A stretch of DNA of 64,000 bases, taken from assembly GCA_964405465.1 (NCBI GenBank), contig CAYONZ010000001.1, positions 62,001-126,000 on the forward strand, written 5' to 3'. Source of the DNA: CAYONZ01 sp964405465 (GTDB taxonomy: Bacteria; Bdellovibrionota; Bdellovibrionia; Bdellovibrionales; JAMPXM01). The position numbers and the translations under genes are program-made. This document shows positions 34,706-43,773 of the stretch, one piece after another. Each line of letters begins with the position of its first letter. The first letter of the stretch is position 1. The notes below the pieces were generated by a model that was not told where the DNA came from, ran no database searches, and saw only the letters and a program-made list of their open reading frames with translations.

Positions 34706-35458
34706 ATGGCAATGCATCTCGAGATTTTGAATGGAGAAAAAGCGGGCACCATTTGGACCATATTGGATGGGAAGACCATCGGGCGAAAGATTGGTGACTA
34801 CATCGTGCCCGACATCAAAGCGTCGGCACAACATGCCAAACTGGTGCTCCGGGGAGATCGTTTCTATTTGATCGACCTTGGTTCCGCAAACGGCATAAAA
34901 TTCGGTGGTCAGACCGTTAAGGAACTCGAAATGGTTCCTGCTGTTGAATTTTCACTCGGACGAACCAATTTTCGTGTCAGTGCTTCCCCAGAGCTGGTAA
35001 TGGATACTGCTGATTCTCCTTCTAAGTCTCTGTCCGGCGACGATTTATCCGATTCTCTGGGGCCATCACCAGTTATTAGGGCTCCTGCTTGGATTGAAAG
35101 TCTTATTGCAATGAACGACTTCCTACGAACTAAGGTAAACCACAATAGCCGGTCAATTTCTTTTGCAAAAAGGCCTGTGATATTAAAGGTAATTCAGGGC
35201 AACCAAACAGGGGAAGAATGGTCGATTGGTTATGGACCTAGACGGTTTGGAAGCGATCCCCTTGAAAATACCATTTGGGATGAAGAATTGCCATTGGTCT
35301 ATTTTCAGATTCACTTTGAGAATGGTGGTCCCCTAATCCGATCAGATACTGTCAATTTGGTGTTTTTGAATGATGTCATTCTTCGAGAGCAACGATTATC
35401 AAATGGCGATATAATTCGCGTGAAAAATACCAAAATTAAGGTGATTCTCAAATCATGA
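34706..35458 (+). CDS. FHA-domain protein, probably with a second degenerate FHA
   Basis: 250 residues. The N-terminal FHA domain (about 2-95) shows GKTIGRKIGDYIVPD, ASAQHAKLVLRGDRFYLIDL and SANGIKFGGQTV, keeping the Arg, Ser-x-x-His and Asn-Gly pattern that binds phosphothreonine peptides. After a Ser/Pro-rich linker (100-135), residues 155-250 look like a second FHA fold (GEEWSIGYGPRRFGSDP, then FLNDVILREQRLSNGDIIRV) without the His, so it may not bind phosphate. No Shine-Dalgarno site is evident; ATG 34712 is an alternative. It overlaps the next gene by 4 bp. Confidence 0.85.
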   Translation: MAMHLEILNGEKAGTIWTILDGKTIGRKIGDYIVPDIKASAQHAKLVLRGDRFYLIDLGSANGIKFGGQTVKELEMVPAVEFSLGRTNFRVSASPELVMDTADSPSKSLSGDDLSDSLGPSPVIRAPAWIESLIAMNDFLRTKVNHNSRSISFAKRPVILKVIQGNQTGEEWSIGYGPRRFGSDPLENTIWDEELPLVYFQIHFENGGPLIRSDTVNLVFLNDVILREQRLSNGDIIRVKNTKIKVILKS

Positions 35459-36372
35459 TCGAAGAAGTTAAAAAAACCACCGGCACATTTATTAGCTACG
35501 ACGGAACTGAAATCTATTATGAGAGCAGGGGCTCTGGCGAACCAATCGTTTTGGCATACGGAATCGCATGTTTGATGAACCACTGGAACCACCAAATTCG
35601 CGAATTTTCAAAAAAATATCGGGTGATCTCATTTGATTATAGAGGCCATCATCAATCTTCAACCCCTGTAAATCATGATCATCTTAAGATAGAGTCAATT
35701 GTCGAAGATATTCACTGTTTGCTCAATCACTTAAAAATTAAGAATGCTCATTTTTTCGGACATAGTTTTGGCGTTCCAGTGTTAATACGATTATTTGATC
35801 TATATCCTCAAAGTATTAGAACGCTTGTTTTCGTAAATGGTTTTGCTCAAAATCCTATCTCTGGAATTCTTGGTAAGGAATTGACACACTTGGGTTTTGA
35901 AGCTTTGGCAGATGCACACAAACTTCTTCCCCAAACTCTCGGACATGTCTGGAAGCTTGCGATTGATAACCCAATTTCGATCCAAATTGCTTCTCTGGCT
36001 GGTGGGTTCAATTTGAAATATTCTAGCCTCAAAGACGTAGAAGTTTACGCAAAGGGCGTTGCATCTCTCGATTTAAATGTTTTTCTTTCACTGTTCAAAT
36101 CAATGATCGATTTTGATGGAACCTCGTCGCTGGAACGTATCAATGTGCCAACCTTAATATTGGGAGGCGACCGAGACGGTGTCACTCCTGTACGGTATCA
36201 AGTACAGATGCACAAACTCATTAAAGGAAGTGAGCTCCAAATTGTAGTGAATGGTTCGCACTGTTCTCAACTTGATTTGCCTGACTTTATCAATCTGAGA
36301 ATTGAAAAATTCTTGTGTGCAAATCAATACCCCCAAAAAAATAATTCAATGAATGACACCACAGAAGCTTAG
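35455..36372 (+). CDS. Alpha/beta-fold hydrolase
   Basis: A 305-residue cytoplasmic hydrolase (no signal peptide). It shows the nucleophile elbow FFGHSFGVPVLI (Ser), acid in LGGDRDGVTPVRYQ (Asp) and His in VVNGSHCSQLD, with the oxyanion strand PIVLAYGIACLMNHW. The cap region (about 130-210) is helical. Substrate is unknown; esterase, epoxide hydrolase or lactonase activities share this layout. ATG 35455 overlaps the FHA gene stop (ATGA), so the two are coupled, and the FHA protein may target or regulate it (inference). Confidence 0.85.
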   Translation: MIEEVKKTTGTFISYDGTEIYYESRGSGEPIVLAYGIACLMNHWNHQIREFSKKYRVISFDYRGHHQSSTPVNHDHLKIESIVEDIHCLLNHLKIKNAHFFGHSFGVPVLIRLFDLYPQSIRTLVFVNGFAQNPISGILGKELTHLGFEALADAHKLLPQTLGHVWKLAIDNPISIQIASLAGGFNLKYSSLKDVEVYAKGVASLDLNVFLSLFKSMIDFDGTSSLERINVPTLILGGDRDGVTPVRYQVQMHKLIKGSELQIVVNGSHCSQLDLPDFINLRIEKFLCANQYPQKNNSMNDTTEA

Positions 36373-36650
36373 GCCGGTCTTTTTTTTACTGAGGTTTGTG
36401 ATTGTTCGAAATTGAAGGATAATTGCTCTGGATGCCGACTGGGTAAATGATCAGGAATCGAAGACAATTTGCTTACTGATGATCCGACGCTCCTAATGGA
36501 CTCGGAGGCTATCGAAGAGTCTTTGATTTTTTTGTTATGTGACGCGCCAAAGGCTTGACGAACCAAATGATTAATGAAAGCCTTCTTAACCTCATCTGAT
36601 GCATTTTCGTTGAAGCCCAAGGCTGTCATAAGATCTGAAATCTTATGCAT
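36369..36650 (-). CDS. Small hypothetical protein
   Basis: 93 residues, soluble. The N-terminal 45 residues look like a compact helical domain (MHKISDLMTALGFNENASDE, then VKKAFINHLVRQAFG); the rest is Ser-rich and probably disordered. AAGGAGATTCT before ATG 36650 supports translation. Its stop overlaps the hydrolase stop region by 4 bp on the opposite strand. The 225-bp gap upstream (36651-36875) holds no other recognisable feature. Function unknown. Confidence 0.6.
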   Translation of the reverse strand: MHKISDLMTALGFNENASDEVKKAFINHLVRQAFGASHNKKIKDSSIASESIRSVGSSVSKLSSIPDHLPSRHPEQLSFNFEQSQTSVKKRPA

Positions 36651-36875
36651 AGAATCTCCTTATTGGGAAATTACTGTTCGGCTTTTGGCTGAAAATGCTT
36701 GATGTGGAAAAATCTGTTTAAACTTGTTGATTGCGCCCATACATTGGACAGCAAAATCTCTATTTTCGGTTAACAGATCAAATAAAAGCGACTTGAAGCC
36801 CAACTTGAGCCTGTGCCCGACTATGGTCGAGTATGTGGATATCTTTGTGGAAATCTGAACTAAAGAGGGTGAACT

Positions 36876-37673
36876 TTATATTCCCCCACCCTCATCTGTT
36901 TCGCCCCGGTACTTGATAGATGCACTCAGAAATTCTCTATTCAATCGTGTGATATTTTCGAAACTGATTTCTTTTGGACAGGCCAAAGAACACGCTCCTG
37001 TATTGCTACAGTTGCCGAATCCCGCTTCTTCCATGGTTTTCATCATATTGAGCACACGCTCGTTTTTCTCAATCTGCCCTTGTGGAAGCAGTGCCAGATG
37101 GGAAACCTTCGCGCTAACAAAAAGCATTGCAGACGAGTTCGAGCAGGCAGCAACACATGCCCCACATCCTATACATTCAGCTGCTTGAAAAGCTAAATCC
37201 GCGCTGGGCTTAGAAACCGGTATAGCGTTTGCGTCTGGTACTCCTCCAGTATTTGCCGAAACATATCCACCAGAAGCAATGATTCGATCAAGTGCAGATC
37301 TGTCTACCGTCAGGTCTTTCAACACCGGAAATGCAGTCGCACGAAATGGCTCGATATATACAGTTTCCCCATCTTCAAATTTGCGCATATGAAGCTGGCA
37401 CGCTGTTGTACCCTTTTCTGGCCCATGTGCATTCCCATTGATCGTCATTGCACAAGAGCCACATATGCCCTCACGACAATCGTGATCAAAAGAGACTGGG
37501 TCCTTACCGTCTTTTATCAGTTTCTGATTTACGACATCCAGCATCTCCAAAAAGGACATATCAGTCGAAATTTCGCTCGCTTCGTAGCTCTCGAAATGAC
37601 CGGCATCAGCTTTGTTTTTTTGGCGCCAAACTTTAAGGTGTAGATTGATTTTTTTGTTATCTGTTCCGCCCAT
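36876..37673 (-). CDS. sdhB: Succinate dehydrogenase iron-sulfur subunit
   Basis: Electron relay of succinate:quinone oxidoreductase on the cytoplasmic face. It has 265 residues. The [2Fe-2S] motif is DCREGICGSCAM with a later Cys in GTTACQLHM; the second cluster is CIGCGACVAACSNSSAMLF and the third CSNTGACSLACPKEI. This motif set fits the b558-type (type B) enzymes of Bacteroidetes and deltaproteobacteria rather than the E. coli type. It lies 12 bp after sdhA. Fumarate reductase activity is also possible for this type. Confidence 0.93.
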   Translation of the reverse strand: MGGTDNKKINLHLKVWRQKNKADAGHFESYEASEISTDMSFLEMLDVVNQKLIKDGKDPVSFDHDCREGICGSCAMTINGNAHGPEKGTTACQLHMRKFEDGETVYIEPFRATAFPVLKDLTVDRSALDRIIASGGYVSANTGGVPDANAIPVSKPSADLAFQAAECIGCGACVAACSNSSAMLFVSAKVSHLALLPQGQIEKNERVLNMMKTMEEAGFGNCSNTGACSLACPKEISFENITRLNREFLSASIKYRGETDEGGGI

Positions 37674-37685
37674 AATAGTCCTCGC

Positions 37686-39602
37686 TTACTTGTAACTTCT
37701 AGTTGCTAACTTAACCCGATCAAACGTCAGTTCTTCCTTGTGAAGTGCGGGCGCCTGCTTTTCGCCTTTATACTCCCAAGCAGCTACGTGACAGAAATTC
37801 ACATCGTCACGCTTTGCCTCGTTGTCTGGCGTTTGGTACTCTTCTCGAAAATGGCCACCACAAGATTCATTTCTTTGAAGTGCATCATAGGCCATCAACT
37901 CGCCAAGCTCCAAAAAGTCAGCAACTCGGCCGGCCTTTTCCAGCTCCTCGTTTATGTAGTTCGCATCTCCATTCACTTTTACATTCTGCCAAAATTCATC
38001 GCGGATCTTTGGAATCTCAATCAAGGCTTTTTTCAAACCTGCTTCAGTCCGCGACATTCCCACATATTCCCACATTACGTGACCAAGTGCTTTGTGAAAA
38101 TCGTCAGGAGTTTTGCTTCCGTTAATTGACATGAGTTTATCAAATTTAGTTTTTGCGGCGTCTTTTGCTTCCTTAAAAGCTTGATGATTTTCATCAACCT
38201 TTGGAAGCACTGTCGACGCAAGAAAATGACCTATAGTGTATGGAATCACAAAATAGCCGTCAGCAAGACCCTGCATGAGTGCAGACGCCCCAAGCCTGTT
38301 TGCACCATGGTCTGAAAAATTTGCTTCTCCCAGAACATGAAGGCCAGGAATCGAACTCATCAAATTGTAATCAACCCAAAGCCCGCCCATTGTATAATGA
38401 ACGGCCGGGTAAATTCTCATTGGCATTTTATATGGATTCTCGCCAGTTATTTTCTCATACATCGCAAATAGATTTCCATAGCGCTCACTGATGGCTTTTT
38501 CTCCCAACCTGTTAATGGCATCTTTGAAATCTAAATAAACCGCAATTCCTGTGGGCCCAACACCATTGCCTTCGTCCACGCGAAACTTTGCTTGTCTTGA
38601 AGACACATCTCTCGGAGCAAGATTTCCAAAACTTGGATAAACTCGTTCCAAATAGTAATCCCTTTCATTTTCGGGAATTTGATCAGGTGATCGCTTGTCA
38701 CCTTTGATTTTCGGAACCCACACCCGGCCATCATTTCGCAACGATTCTGACATCAACGTCAATTTTGACTGATAATCACCAGAAGTCGGGATACATGTTG
38801 GATGGATTTGGGTGAAACAAGGGTTTCCAAAATAGGCCCCCTTTTTGTGCGCACGCCATGAGGCAGTTACGTTTGAAAGCTTAGCGTTGGTCGAGAGATA
38901 AAATACATTTCCATATCCTCCCGTCGCAAGAATCACAGCGTCTGCCGAATGAGATTCAAGCTCCCCTGTTAACAAATTTCGAGCAATGATTCCTCGAGCC
39001 ACACCATCTACCAATACTAGCTCAACCATTTCTCTTCGATAATGAAGCTTCACACGTCCAGCATTAACTTGCCTCATCATTGCCTGATACGCTCCGAGCA
39101 AAAGCTGCTGCCCTGTCTGTCCTCTGGCATAAAAAGTTCGAGAAACCTGTGCGCCGCCGAAAGAGCGGTTTGTGAGATAGCCACTGTATTCACGCGCGAA
39201 CGGCACGCCCTGCGCCACACATTGGTCAATAATGTTTGGTGAAATCTCGGCTAAGCGAAACACATTGGCTTCTCTTGCACGAAAGTCACCGCCTTTTATG
39301 GTATCGTAAAAAAGACGATAAACTGAATCTCCATCATTTTGATAATTTTTGGCCGCATTGATTCCACCCTGAGCAGCTATCGAGTGAGCTCTTCGTGGGG
39401 ATTCGTGTATGCAAAAAGTCTTTACATTATATCCGAGCTCAGCCAATGTTGCGGATGCTGAGGCTCCAGCCAGCCCTGTGCCAACCACAATCACGTTAAA
39501 TTTCCGTTTGTTGGCTGGATTTACCAATTTCATGTCGAATTTATATTGGCTCCATTTTTCTTCTAGCGACCCAGCCGGAATTTTCGAATCTAGTTTTGTC
39601 AT
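37686..39602 (-). CDS. sdhA: Succinate dehydrogenase flavoprotein subunit
   Basis: 638-residue flavoprotein oxidising succinate to fumarate. FAD-binding VVGTGLAGASASATLAELG sits near residue 40. The covalent-FAD His region is SPRRAHSIAAQGGINA. Substrate and catalytic residues appear in HPTCIP and YPAVHYTMGGLWVDY, with Arg in GANRLGASALMQGLADG. Size and motifs fit the type B family (SdhA/FrdA of Bacillus, Wolinella and Bacteroides). The first gene of the operon, sdhC, ends 20 bp upstream. Confidence 0.95.
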   Translation of the reverse strand: MTKLDSKIPAGSLEEKWSQYKFDMKLVNPANKRKFNVIVVGTGLAGASASATLAELGYNVKTFCIHESPRRAHSIAAQGGINAAKNYQNDGDSVYRLFYDTIKGGDFRAREANVFRLAEISPNIIDQCVAQGVPFAREYSGYLTNRSFGGAQVSRTFYARGQTGQQLLLGAYQAMMRQVNAGRVKLHYRREMVELVLVDGVARGIIARNLLTGELESHSADAVILATGGYGNVFYLSTNAKLSNVTASWRAHKKGAYFGNPCFTQIHPTCIPTSGDYQSKLTLMSESLRNDGRVWVPKIKGDKRSPDQIPENERDYYLERVYPSFGNLAPRDVSSRQAKFRVDEGNGVGPTGIAVYLDFKDAINRLGEKAISERYGNLFAMYEKITGENPYKMPMRIYPAVHYTMGGLWVDYNLMSSIPGLHVLGEANFSDHGANRLGASALMQGLADGYFVIPYTIGHFLASTVLPKVDENHQAFKEAKDAAKTKFDKLMSINGSKTPDDFHKALGHVMWEYVGMSRTEAGLKKALIEIPKIRDEFWQNVKVNGDANYINEELEKAGRVADFLELGELMAYDALQRNESCGGHFREEYQTPDNEAKRDDVNFCHVAAWEYKGEKQAPALHKEELTFDRVKLATRSYK

Positions 39603-39622
39603 AAATTTTCCTCACTTCATCC

Positions 39623-40279
39623 TTAAAGAGCAAACAGATAGACGTATAACGGTTGAGATATAAATCCAAGTGCCACGATTACACCATACAAGTATCCAAT
39701 TTTGTCGATTACCGGTGAATGCTTTGGATGAAACACCCCAAGAGTTGCAAATGCCGAATAAAAACCATGGCTCAAATGAAGTCCCACCAATACCATGCAA
39801 AATAAATAACCAACCACATAGAAGGGCTGGTGGAATACCTCTACTACAAGTTTGTACAGATCACGAACCTCGTGGCCTCGAACAACTGTGGTGTATGCGG
39901 TTCCATACTTGAAGGTAAGGAGATGGAGAATTAAAAATACTAAAATTGCCATTCCATGAAAGGCCATAAATTTTGATTGGAAACGAGGTGCTTTTTTCCC
40001 CGAAGCCACCATTGCATATTTGACCTGACGAGCAGCTCGATTTTGCACAGTCACTCGAAGTCCGTCCACAACGTGCACCAAAATAGTCAATGCCAAGAGC
40101 GCCTCAGCGAGATAGATGAATGGATTGGCAGTCAGCGTGTGCGCATACCAATTGTAGGCATCTGCACCCAAAAATATAAGCAGATTGCCCAACATGTGAG
40201 TTAATACAAACCCACACCATACAAGGCCAGTCACAGCCATCAATTGTTTTTTGCCGATAGAGGAATTTAAATATCCCAC
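39623..40279 (-). CDS. sdhC: Succinate dehydrogenase cytochrome b558 subunit
   Basis: Membrane anchor holding two b haems and the quinone site. Its 218 residues have five membrane helices, the single-subunit b558 form, so no sdhD is needed. His residues lie in helices at LTHMLGNLL, LVHVVDGLR, HGMAILVFLILHLLTF and GLHLSHGFYS, the usual axial ligands. It starts at GTG 40279 (GAGGCACGC upstream). It opens the sdhC-sdhA-sdhB operon; a strong promoter lies just upstream, back to back with the etf promoter. Confidence 0.93.
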   Translation of the reverse strand: MGYLNSSIGKKQLMAVTGLVWCGFVLTHMLGNLLIFLGADAYNWYAHTLTANPFIYLAEALLALTILVHVVDGLRVTVQNRAARQVKYAMVASGKKAPRFQSKFMAFHGMAILVFLILHLLTFKYGTAYTTVVRGHEVRDLYKLVVEVFHQPFYVVGYLFCMVLVGLHLSHGFYSAFATLGVFHPKHSPVIDKIGYLYGVIVALGFISQPLYVYLFAL

Positions 40280-40342
40280 GCGTGCCTCGCTTCCGTTGTT
40301 GAGAATTCAAGATAAAGGCAATTGTTTTAATTTGATCACACT

Positions 40343-40371
40343 TTTAAAAGCCGTCGCAATGATTTTGTCAA
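40343..40371 (-). promoter_or_regulatory. Predicted strong promoter of the sdhCAB operon
   Basis: Minus strand: perfect -35 TTGACA (40371-40366), 17-bp spacer, -10 TTTAAA (40348-40343). Predicted start near 40335, giving a leader of about 55 nt before GTG 40279. One of the best sigma-70 matches in the window. Confidence 0.6.
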
Positions 40372-40434
40372 AGGCGAACTTCATTCAACTTTGATTTCCA
40401 TCCATCACCCGCAGCGCGTAATTCATTAAATTTT

Positions 40435-40463
40435 TTGCCAGCAAATTTCTTGTTTGCGATAAA
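40435..40463 (+). promoter_or_regulatory. Predicted promoter of the etfBA operon
   Basis: -35 TTGCCA (40435-40440), 17-bp spacer, -10 GATAAA (40458-40463). Transcription would start near 40470, about 20 nt before etfB ATG 40490. It is divergent from the sdh promoter, with about 64 bp between the two -35 boxes, so a shared regulator could act on both. Confidence 0.5.
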
Positions 40464-40489
40464 AGGAGTTTAACAGCGAGGACATTATT

Positions 40490-41266
40490 ATGAAGGTTTT
40501 TGTTTGCATTAAGCAAGTACCCGACTCTGAGATGAAAATTAAACTTAAACCAGATCTATCTGGCGTTGATACCACTGGAGTTAAGTGGGTGATGAACCCA
40601 TACGACGAGTTTGCTGTGGAAGAAGCAATAAAACTGCGTGAGGCAGGAAAGGCCACTTCAGTGGTTGTGATTTCGGTTGGCCCCAAAGCCCGAACGTCTG
40701 AGGCCCTCAGAACAGCACTGGCAATGGGTGCAGATGAAGCAATTGTTGTGGATGCGCCAGAAGGACTTGATTCTTTCGTAACAGCGAAAGCACTGTCTGG
40801 AGCAATTGCGCTGGAAGGCGATTTCAAAGCAATTTTGTGTGGAAGGCTTGCGATCGATGGAAACTCAAGCGCCGTTTGCCAAATGCTTGCCGAGTTTCTT
40901 GGTCTTCCACATGCCACGGTTATTTCCAAGATCGAATGGGCCGACAGCAACGCCACTGTAGAGCGAGAAATTGAGGGCGGCTCTAAAGAGATTATTCAGG
41001 TTACTTTGCCGGCTGTGATTGCAGCAAACAAGGGCCTAAACTTGCCTAGGTATGCAAGTGTTCCTGGCATTATGAAGGCAAAGAAAAAAGTGATTAAAGA
41101 GCTAGAACTATCTAGCCTGAACATTAGTATTGAGTCGGCTAAAATCAAGATTTCGAATTTTGTTCTTCCGCCCGAAAAACCTCCGGTAAAAATTGTTACT
41201 GGTGATTCAAAACAACAAGTCACTACACTGGTCGATTTGCTTCGTAATGAAGCGAAGGTACTATAA
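40490..41266 (+). CDS. etfB: Electron transfer flavoprotein beta subunit
   Basis: Smaller ETF chain, binding AMP and part of FAD; it accepts electrons from acyl-CoA dehydrogenases. It has 258 residues and starts MKVFVCIKQVPDSEMKIKL. The family signature region includes VKWVMNPYDEFAVEEAIKL, ILCGRLAIDGNSSAVCQMLA and PRYASVPGIMKAKKK. GCGAGGAC lies before the ATG. With SdhCAB and the propionyl-CoA genes it points to respiration on fatty and amino acids. Confidence 0.95.
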   Translation: MKVFVCIKQVPDSEMKIKLKPDLSGVDTTGVKWVMNPYDEFAVEEAIKLREAGKATSVVVISVGPKARTSEALRTALAMGADEAIVVDAPEGLDSFVTAKALSGAIALEGDFKAILCGRLAIDGNSSAVCQMLAEFLGLPHATVISKIEWADSNATVEREIEGGSKEIIQVTLPAVIAANKGLNLPRYASVPGIMKAKKKVIKELELSSLNISIESAKIKISNFVLPPEKPPVKIVTGDSKQQVTTLVDLLRNEAKVL

Positions 41267-41275
41267 GGGGGATCT

Positions 41276-42247
41276 ATGAAAAATGTTTTAGTATTTGTTG
41301 AGCTTGCAAATGGAAAAATCAAAAAGAGCTCTCTAGAGCTTTTATCCCTAGCTAGAATGGATGGAAATTCTGTTTCTGCACTGGTCATAGGTGATGGTGT
41401 GAAATCTGTTTCGACAAAACTGGGAGAAGAGGGTGTGGACACAGTTTATGTTGCCGATTCTCCCGCTCTAGCAAACTATAATTCTGAGCTTTTTTTGAAA
41501 ATCACGACTCCAATTATCAATGAAAATAAAATTTCATTGGTGCTTGGGTCCTCCAGCTCGCTAGGGAGAGATCTATTCCCTCGGGTCGCTGCACAGCTTG
41601 AGTCGTGTGTAGTTTCTGATGTTGTTTCCCTGGCGTTCAATGATTCTGGACTTCTTCTTAAGAAGCCAATGTATTCCGGAAAGTGCACCGCTGAAGTCAG
41701 CTACTGCAATTCTAAGACGCAACTGGTGCTGATGCGCCCAAACCAGGTCAGTGTAGAGCCTTGTCGTTCTCCGAAGACTTGTAAGGTAATAGAAATTTCA
41801 GCTCCACAGACCACTGATTTGAAGACTTTGGTAAAACAGGTTGTCAAAGGCACTTCAGAAAAGCTCGACTTAACCGAAGCAAACATTATTGTTTCTGGGG
41901 GTCGAGGAATGCGAGAGGCCTCTCAATTCAAACTTCTTGATGATCTTGCCTCTGTTCTAGGAGCCACAGTGGGTGCGTCTCGCGCCGTTGTAGATGCTGG
42001 TTGGGTTCCACACGATATGCAAGTAGGGCAAACAGGGAAAACTGTTGCTCCAGCACTTTACATTGCCTGTGGAATTTCTGGTGCAATTCAACACTTAGCC
42101 GGAATGAGCGGCTCGAAGGTTATAGTTGCAATTAATAAAGATGCAAATGCTCCGATTTTTCAAAAAGCATCCTATGGAATCGTGGGTGACGTTTTTGAAA
42201 TTCTCCCTCTGTTAACAGAAGAATTTAAAAAGGTTTTACATTCTTGA
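41276..42247 (+). CDS. etfA: Electron transfer flavoprotein alpha subunit
   Basis: Larger ETF chain holding the FAD. It has 323 residues. The C-terminal FAD domain contains VSGGRGMREASQFKLL, ASRAVVDAGWVPHDMQVGQT and GVSGAIQH-type residues (seen as CGISGAIQHLAGMSGS), then IVAINKDANAPIF and YGIVGDVFEILP. AAGGGGGATCT precedes ATG 41276, 9 bp after etfB. The downstream ETF:quinone oxidoreductase is not in the window. Confidence 0.95.
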   Translation: MKNVLVFVELANGKIKKSSLELLSLARMDGNSVSALVIGDGVKSVSTKLGEEGVDTVYVADSPALANYNSELFLKITTPIINENKISLVLGSSSSLGRDLFPRVAAQLESCVVSDVVSLAFNDSGLLLKKPMYSGKCTAEVSYCNSKTQLVLMRPNQVSVEPCRSPKTCKVIEISAPQTTDLKTLVKQVVKGTSEKLDLTEANIIVSGGRGMREASQFKLLDDLASVLGATVGASRAVVDAGWVPHDMQVGQTGKTVAPALYIACGISGAIQHLAGMSGSKVIVAINKDANAPIFQKASYGIVGDVFEILPLLTEEFKKVLHS

Positions 42248-42906
42248 TTCTCCGTAAGTGGATTTTGCCCTTTTTCGCATACGTGTTTTATACCTCTTTA
42301 CGCGCCACCTGGCGCGTAACAGTTCATGAAACTCCTGAGCTTAGAGAGTTTTTAAAGACTAACAAACTTTTTGTGATTGCCCATTGGCATGGTGATGAGT
42401 TGGGCATTCTATATTTACTAAAGCGGTACGGATGCGCAGTTATTACCTCTACAAGTAAAGATGGCGAAATCATCAACCGAGTAGTCAATCTAATGGGAGC
42501 CAAGTCCTCACGTGGTTCTTCTACAAGAGGCGGGGTTTCAGCGCTTAAAGGTATTATTCGCCTAGCGCGAGAAGGTTATCGCCCCACTGTGGCCGTTGAT
42601 GGTCCCAAAGGGCCACTGCACGTTGTGAAACCGGGCGTTTTCGAAGTATCAAAAATTGTGAATGCTCCAATTTTTCCGATTTCTGTGGCATGTTCTAAAA
42701 AGTTTGTTTTTGAAAAATCATGGAACAAGACCTTTCTTGCTTTTCCTTTTGCCCGGCTCGAGGTCGTTTGGGGGGCGCCAATAGAAACCATTGGAAGAGA
42801 TGGGGACTGCCATTCCAGCGAACTATCTCAACGCCTAGAATTGGCACTCTTTGACGCTCAGCGCCAGGCCAGCAAACTCATTGCTGCCCACTTAGGTGGG
42901 TGTTAG
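42244..42906 (+). CDS. Lysophospholipid acyltransferase family protein (DUF374)
   Basis: 220 residues with one N-terminal hydrophobic helix (ILPFFAYVFYTSL) and the acyltransferase-like motif AHWHGDELGILY, then TSTSKDGEIINRVVNLMG, STRGGVSALKGIIR and VAVDGPKGPLHVVKPGV. This is the DUF374/LPLAT pattern near LpxL-type lipid A acyltransferases. The substrate is unknown but is probably a membrane lipid or lipid A precursor. Start TTG 42244 overlaps the etfA stop (TTGA), so translation is coupled; no later start preserves the N-terminal helix. Confidence 0.82.
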   Translation: MILRKWILPFFAYVFYTSLRATWRVTVHETPELREFLKTNKLFVIAHWHGDELGILYLLKRYGCAVITSTSKDGEIINRVVNLMGAKSSRGSSTRGGVSALKGIIRLAREGYRPTVAVDGPKGPLHVVKPGVFEVSKIVNAPIFPISVACSKKFVFEKSWNKTFLAFPFARLEVVWGAPIETIGRDGDCHSSELSQRLELALFDAQRQASKLIAAHLGGC

Positions 42907-42948
42907 CCTTTTACATAAACCTTCACATATTCAAGGGGTTGTGTGTTT

Positions 42949-43770
42949 ATGTTGAAAATCAAATCTTTGTTTTCGGTATTTTTTTGTTTTGTCGTTGGGA
43001 TGAGCTTTCAAGCAAAAGCTGAAGAGGTAGTCGCAACAGTAGGCGCAAAGCAAATTACATTGAAAGAGTTTAACGAGAGATATGAAGACGTTCTCAAGCG
43101 AACATTTAATCCCCCTTCTAAAGAGGTGTTTCTTGAGGATTTGGTTCGCTTCGAGATGGGTGTCCAAGAGGCTCAAAAACGTAATCTTGAGTCTGACCCT
43201 GCAGTAAAGCAAATTATGAGACAGGAGATTTATAAAGTTTTGGTGGAAAGAGAACTTGGGCCCAAAGTTAAAGAGATTAAAATCACCGAAGACGAAATGA
43301 AGACATATTACAAAAAAAATCCTGAGGTAAAAATCAGTCATATTCTGATTGAGTACAAACCAGATGCTACGACTCAACAGAAAGTCGATGCGAAAAAACG
43401 AGCTTCGGATATTCTTGCAGAAGTTCAGAAAAGTAAACGACCTTTTGAGGAGCTCGTGAACCTATACACCGACGATGTTTTGAGCAAAAAAAATGGTGGC
43501 GATATCGGATTTCAAACTCGGATGACCTTGGTTCCCGCTCTATATGATGCTGCCCTCAAGCTAAAAAAAGATGAAATCAAGGGCCTTATTGAAACCCAAT
43601 ATGGTTACCACATTATTAAAATGACCGGCCAAAACAACTATGAAGACGCCAATAAACAACAGATTCGTGCTGCAGTATTCGAGGAAAAAAGAAAAGAGTT
43701 ATTCGACGCATATTTTGCGAAATTGAAAAAGGTCTATCCGGTCAATATCAAAAAATCATTTGCACAATAG
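42949..43770 (+). CDS. Exported parvulin-type peptidyl-prolyl isomerase (PpiC family)
   Basis: Periplasmic folding catalyst, about 273 residues. Signal peptide LFSVFFCFVVGMSFQAKA (cut after KA-EE), a SurA-like helical N-domain (VATVGAKQITLKEFNERYED), then a parvulin domain at about 125-230: VKISHILIEYKPDATTQQK, GGDIGFQTRM and GLIETQYGYHIIKM. ATG 42949 follows AAGGGG at 42933-42938; GTG 42943 is also in frame. It is first of three tandem chaperones upstream of pdxA. Confidence 0.88.
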   Translation: MLKIKSLFSVFFCFVVGMSFQAKAEEVVATVGAKQITLKEFNERYEDVLKRTFNPPSKEVFLEDLVRFEMGVQEAQKRNLESDPAVKQIMRQEIYKVLVERELGPKVKEIKITEDEMKTYYKKNPEVKISHILIEYKPDATTQQKVDAKKRASDILAEVQKSKRPFEELVNLYTDDVLSKKNGGDIGFQTRMTLVPALYDAALKLKKDEIKGLIETQYGYHIIKMTGQNNYEDANKQQIRAAVFEEKRKELFDAYFAKLKKVYPVNIKKSFAQ

Positions 43771-43773
43771 CCG

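Noticed and set aside
40426..40956. 176-codon minus-strand frame opposite etfB
   Set aside because: Ser/Ala-rich antisense shadow of the clearly recognised etfB reading frame, with no site or motif of its own.
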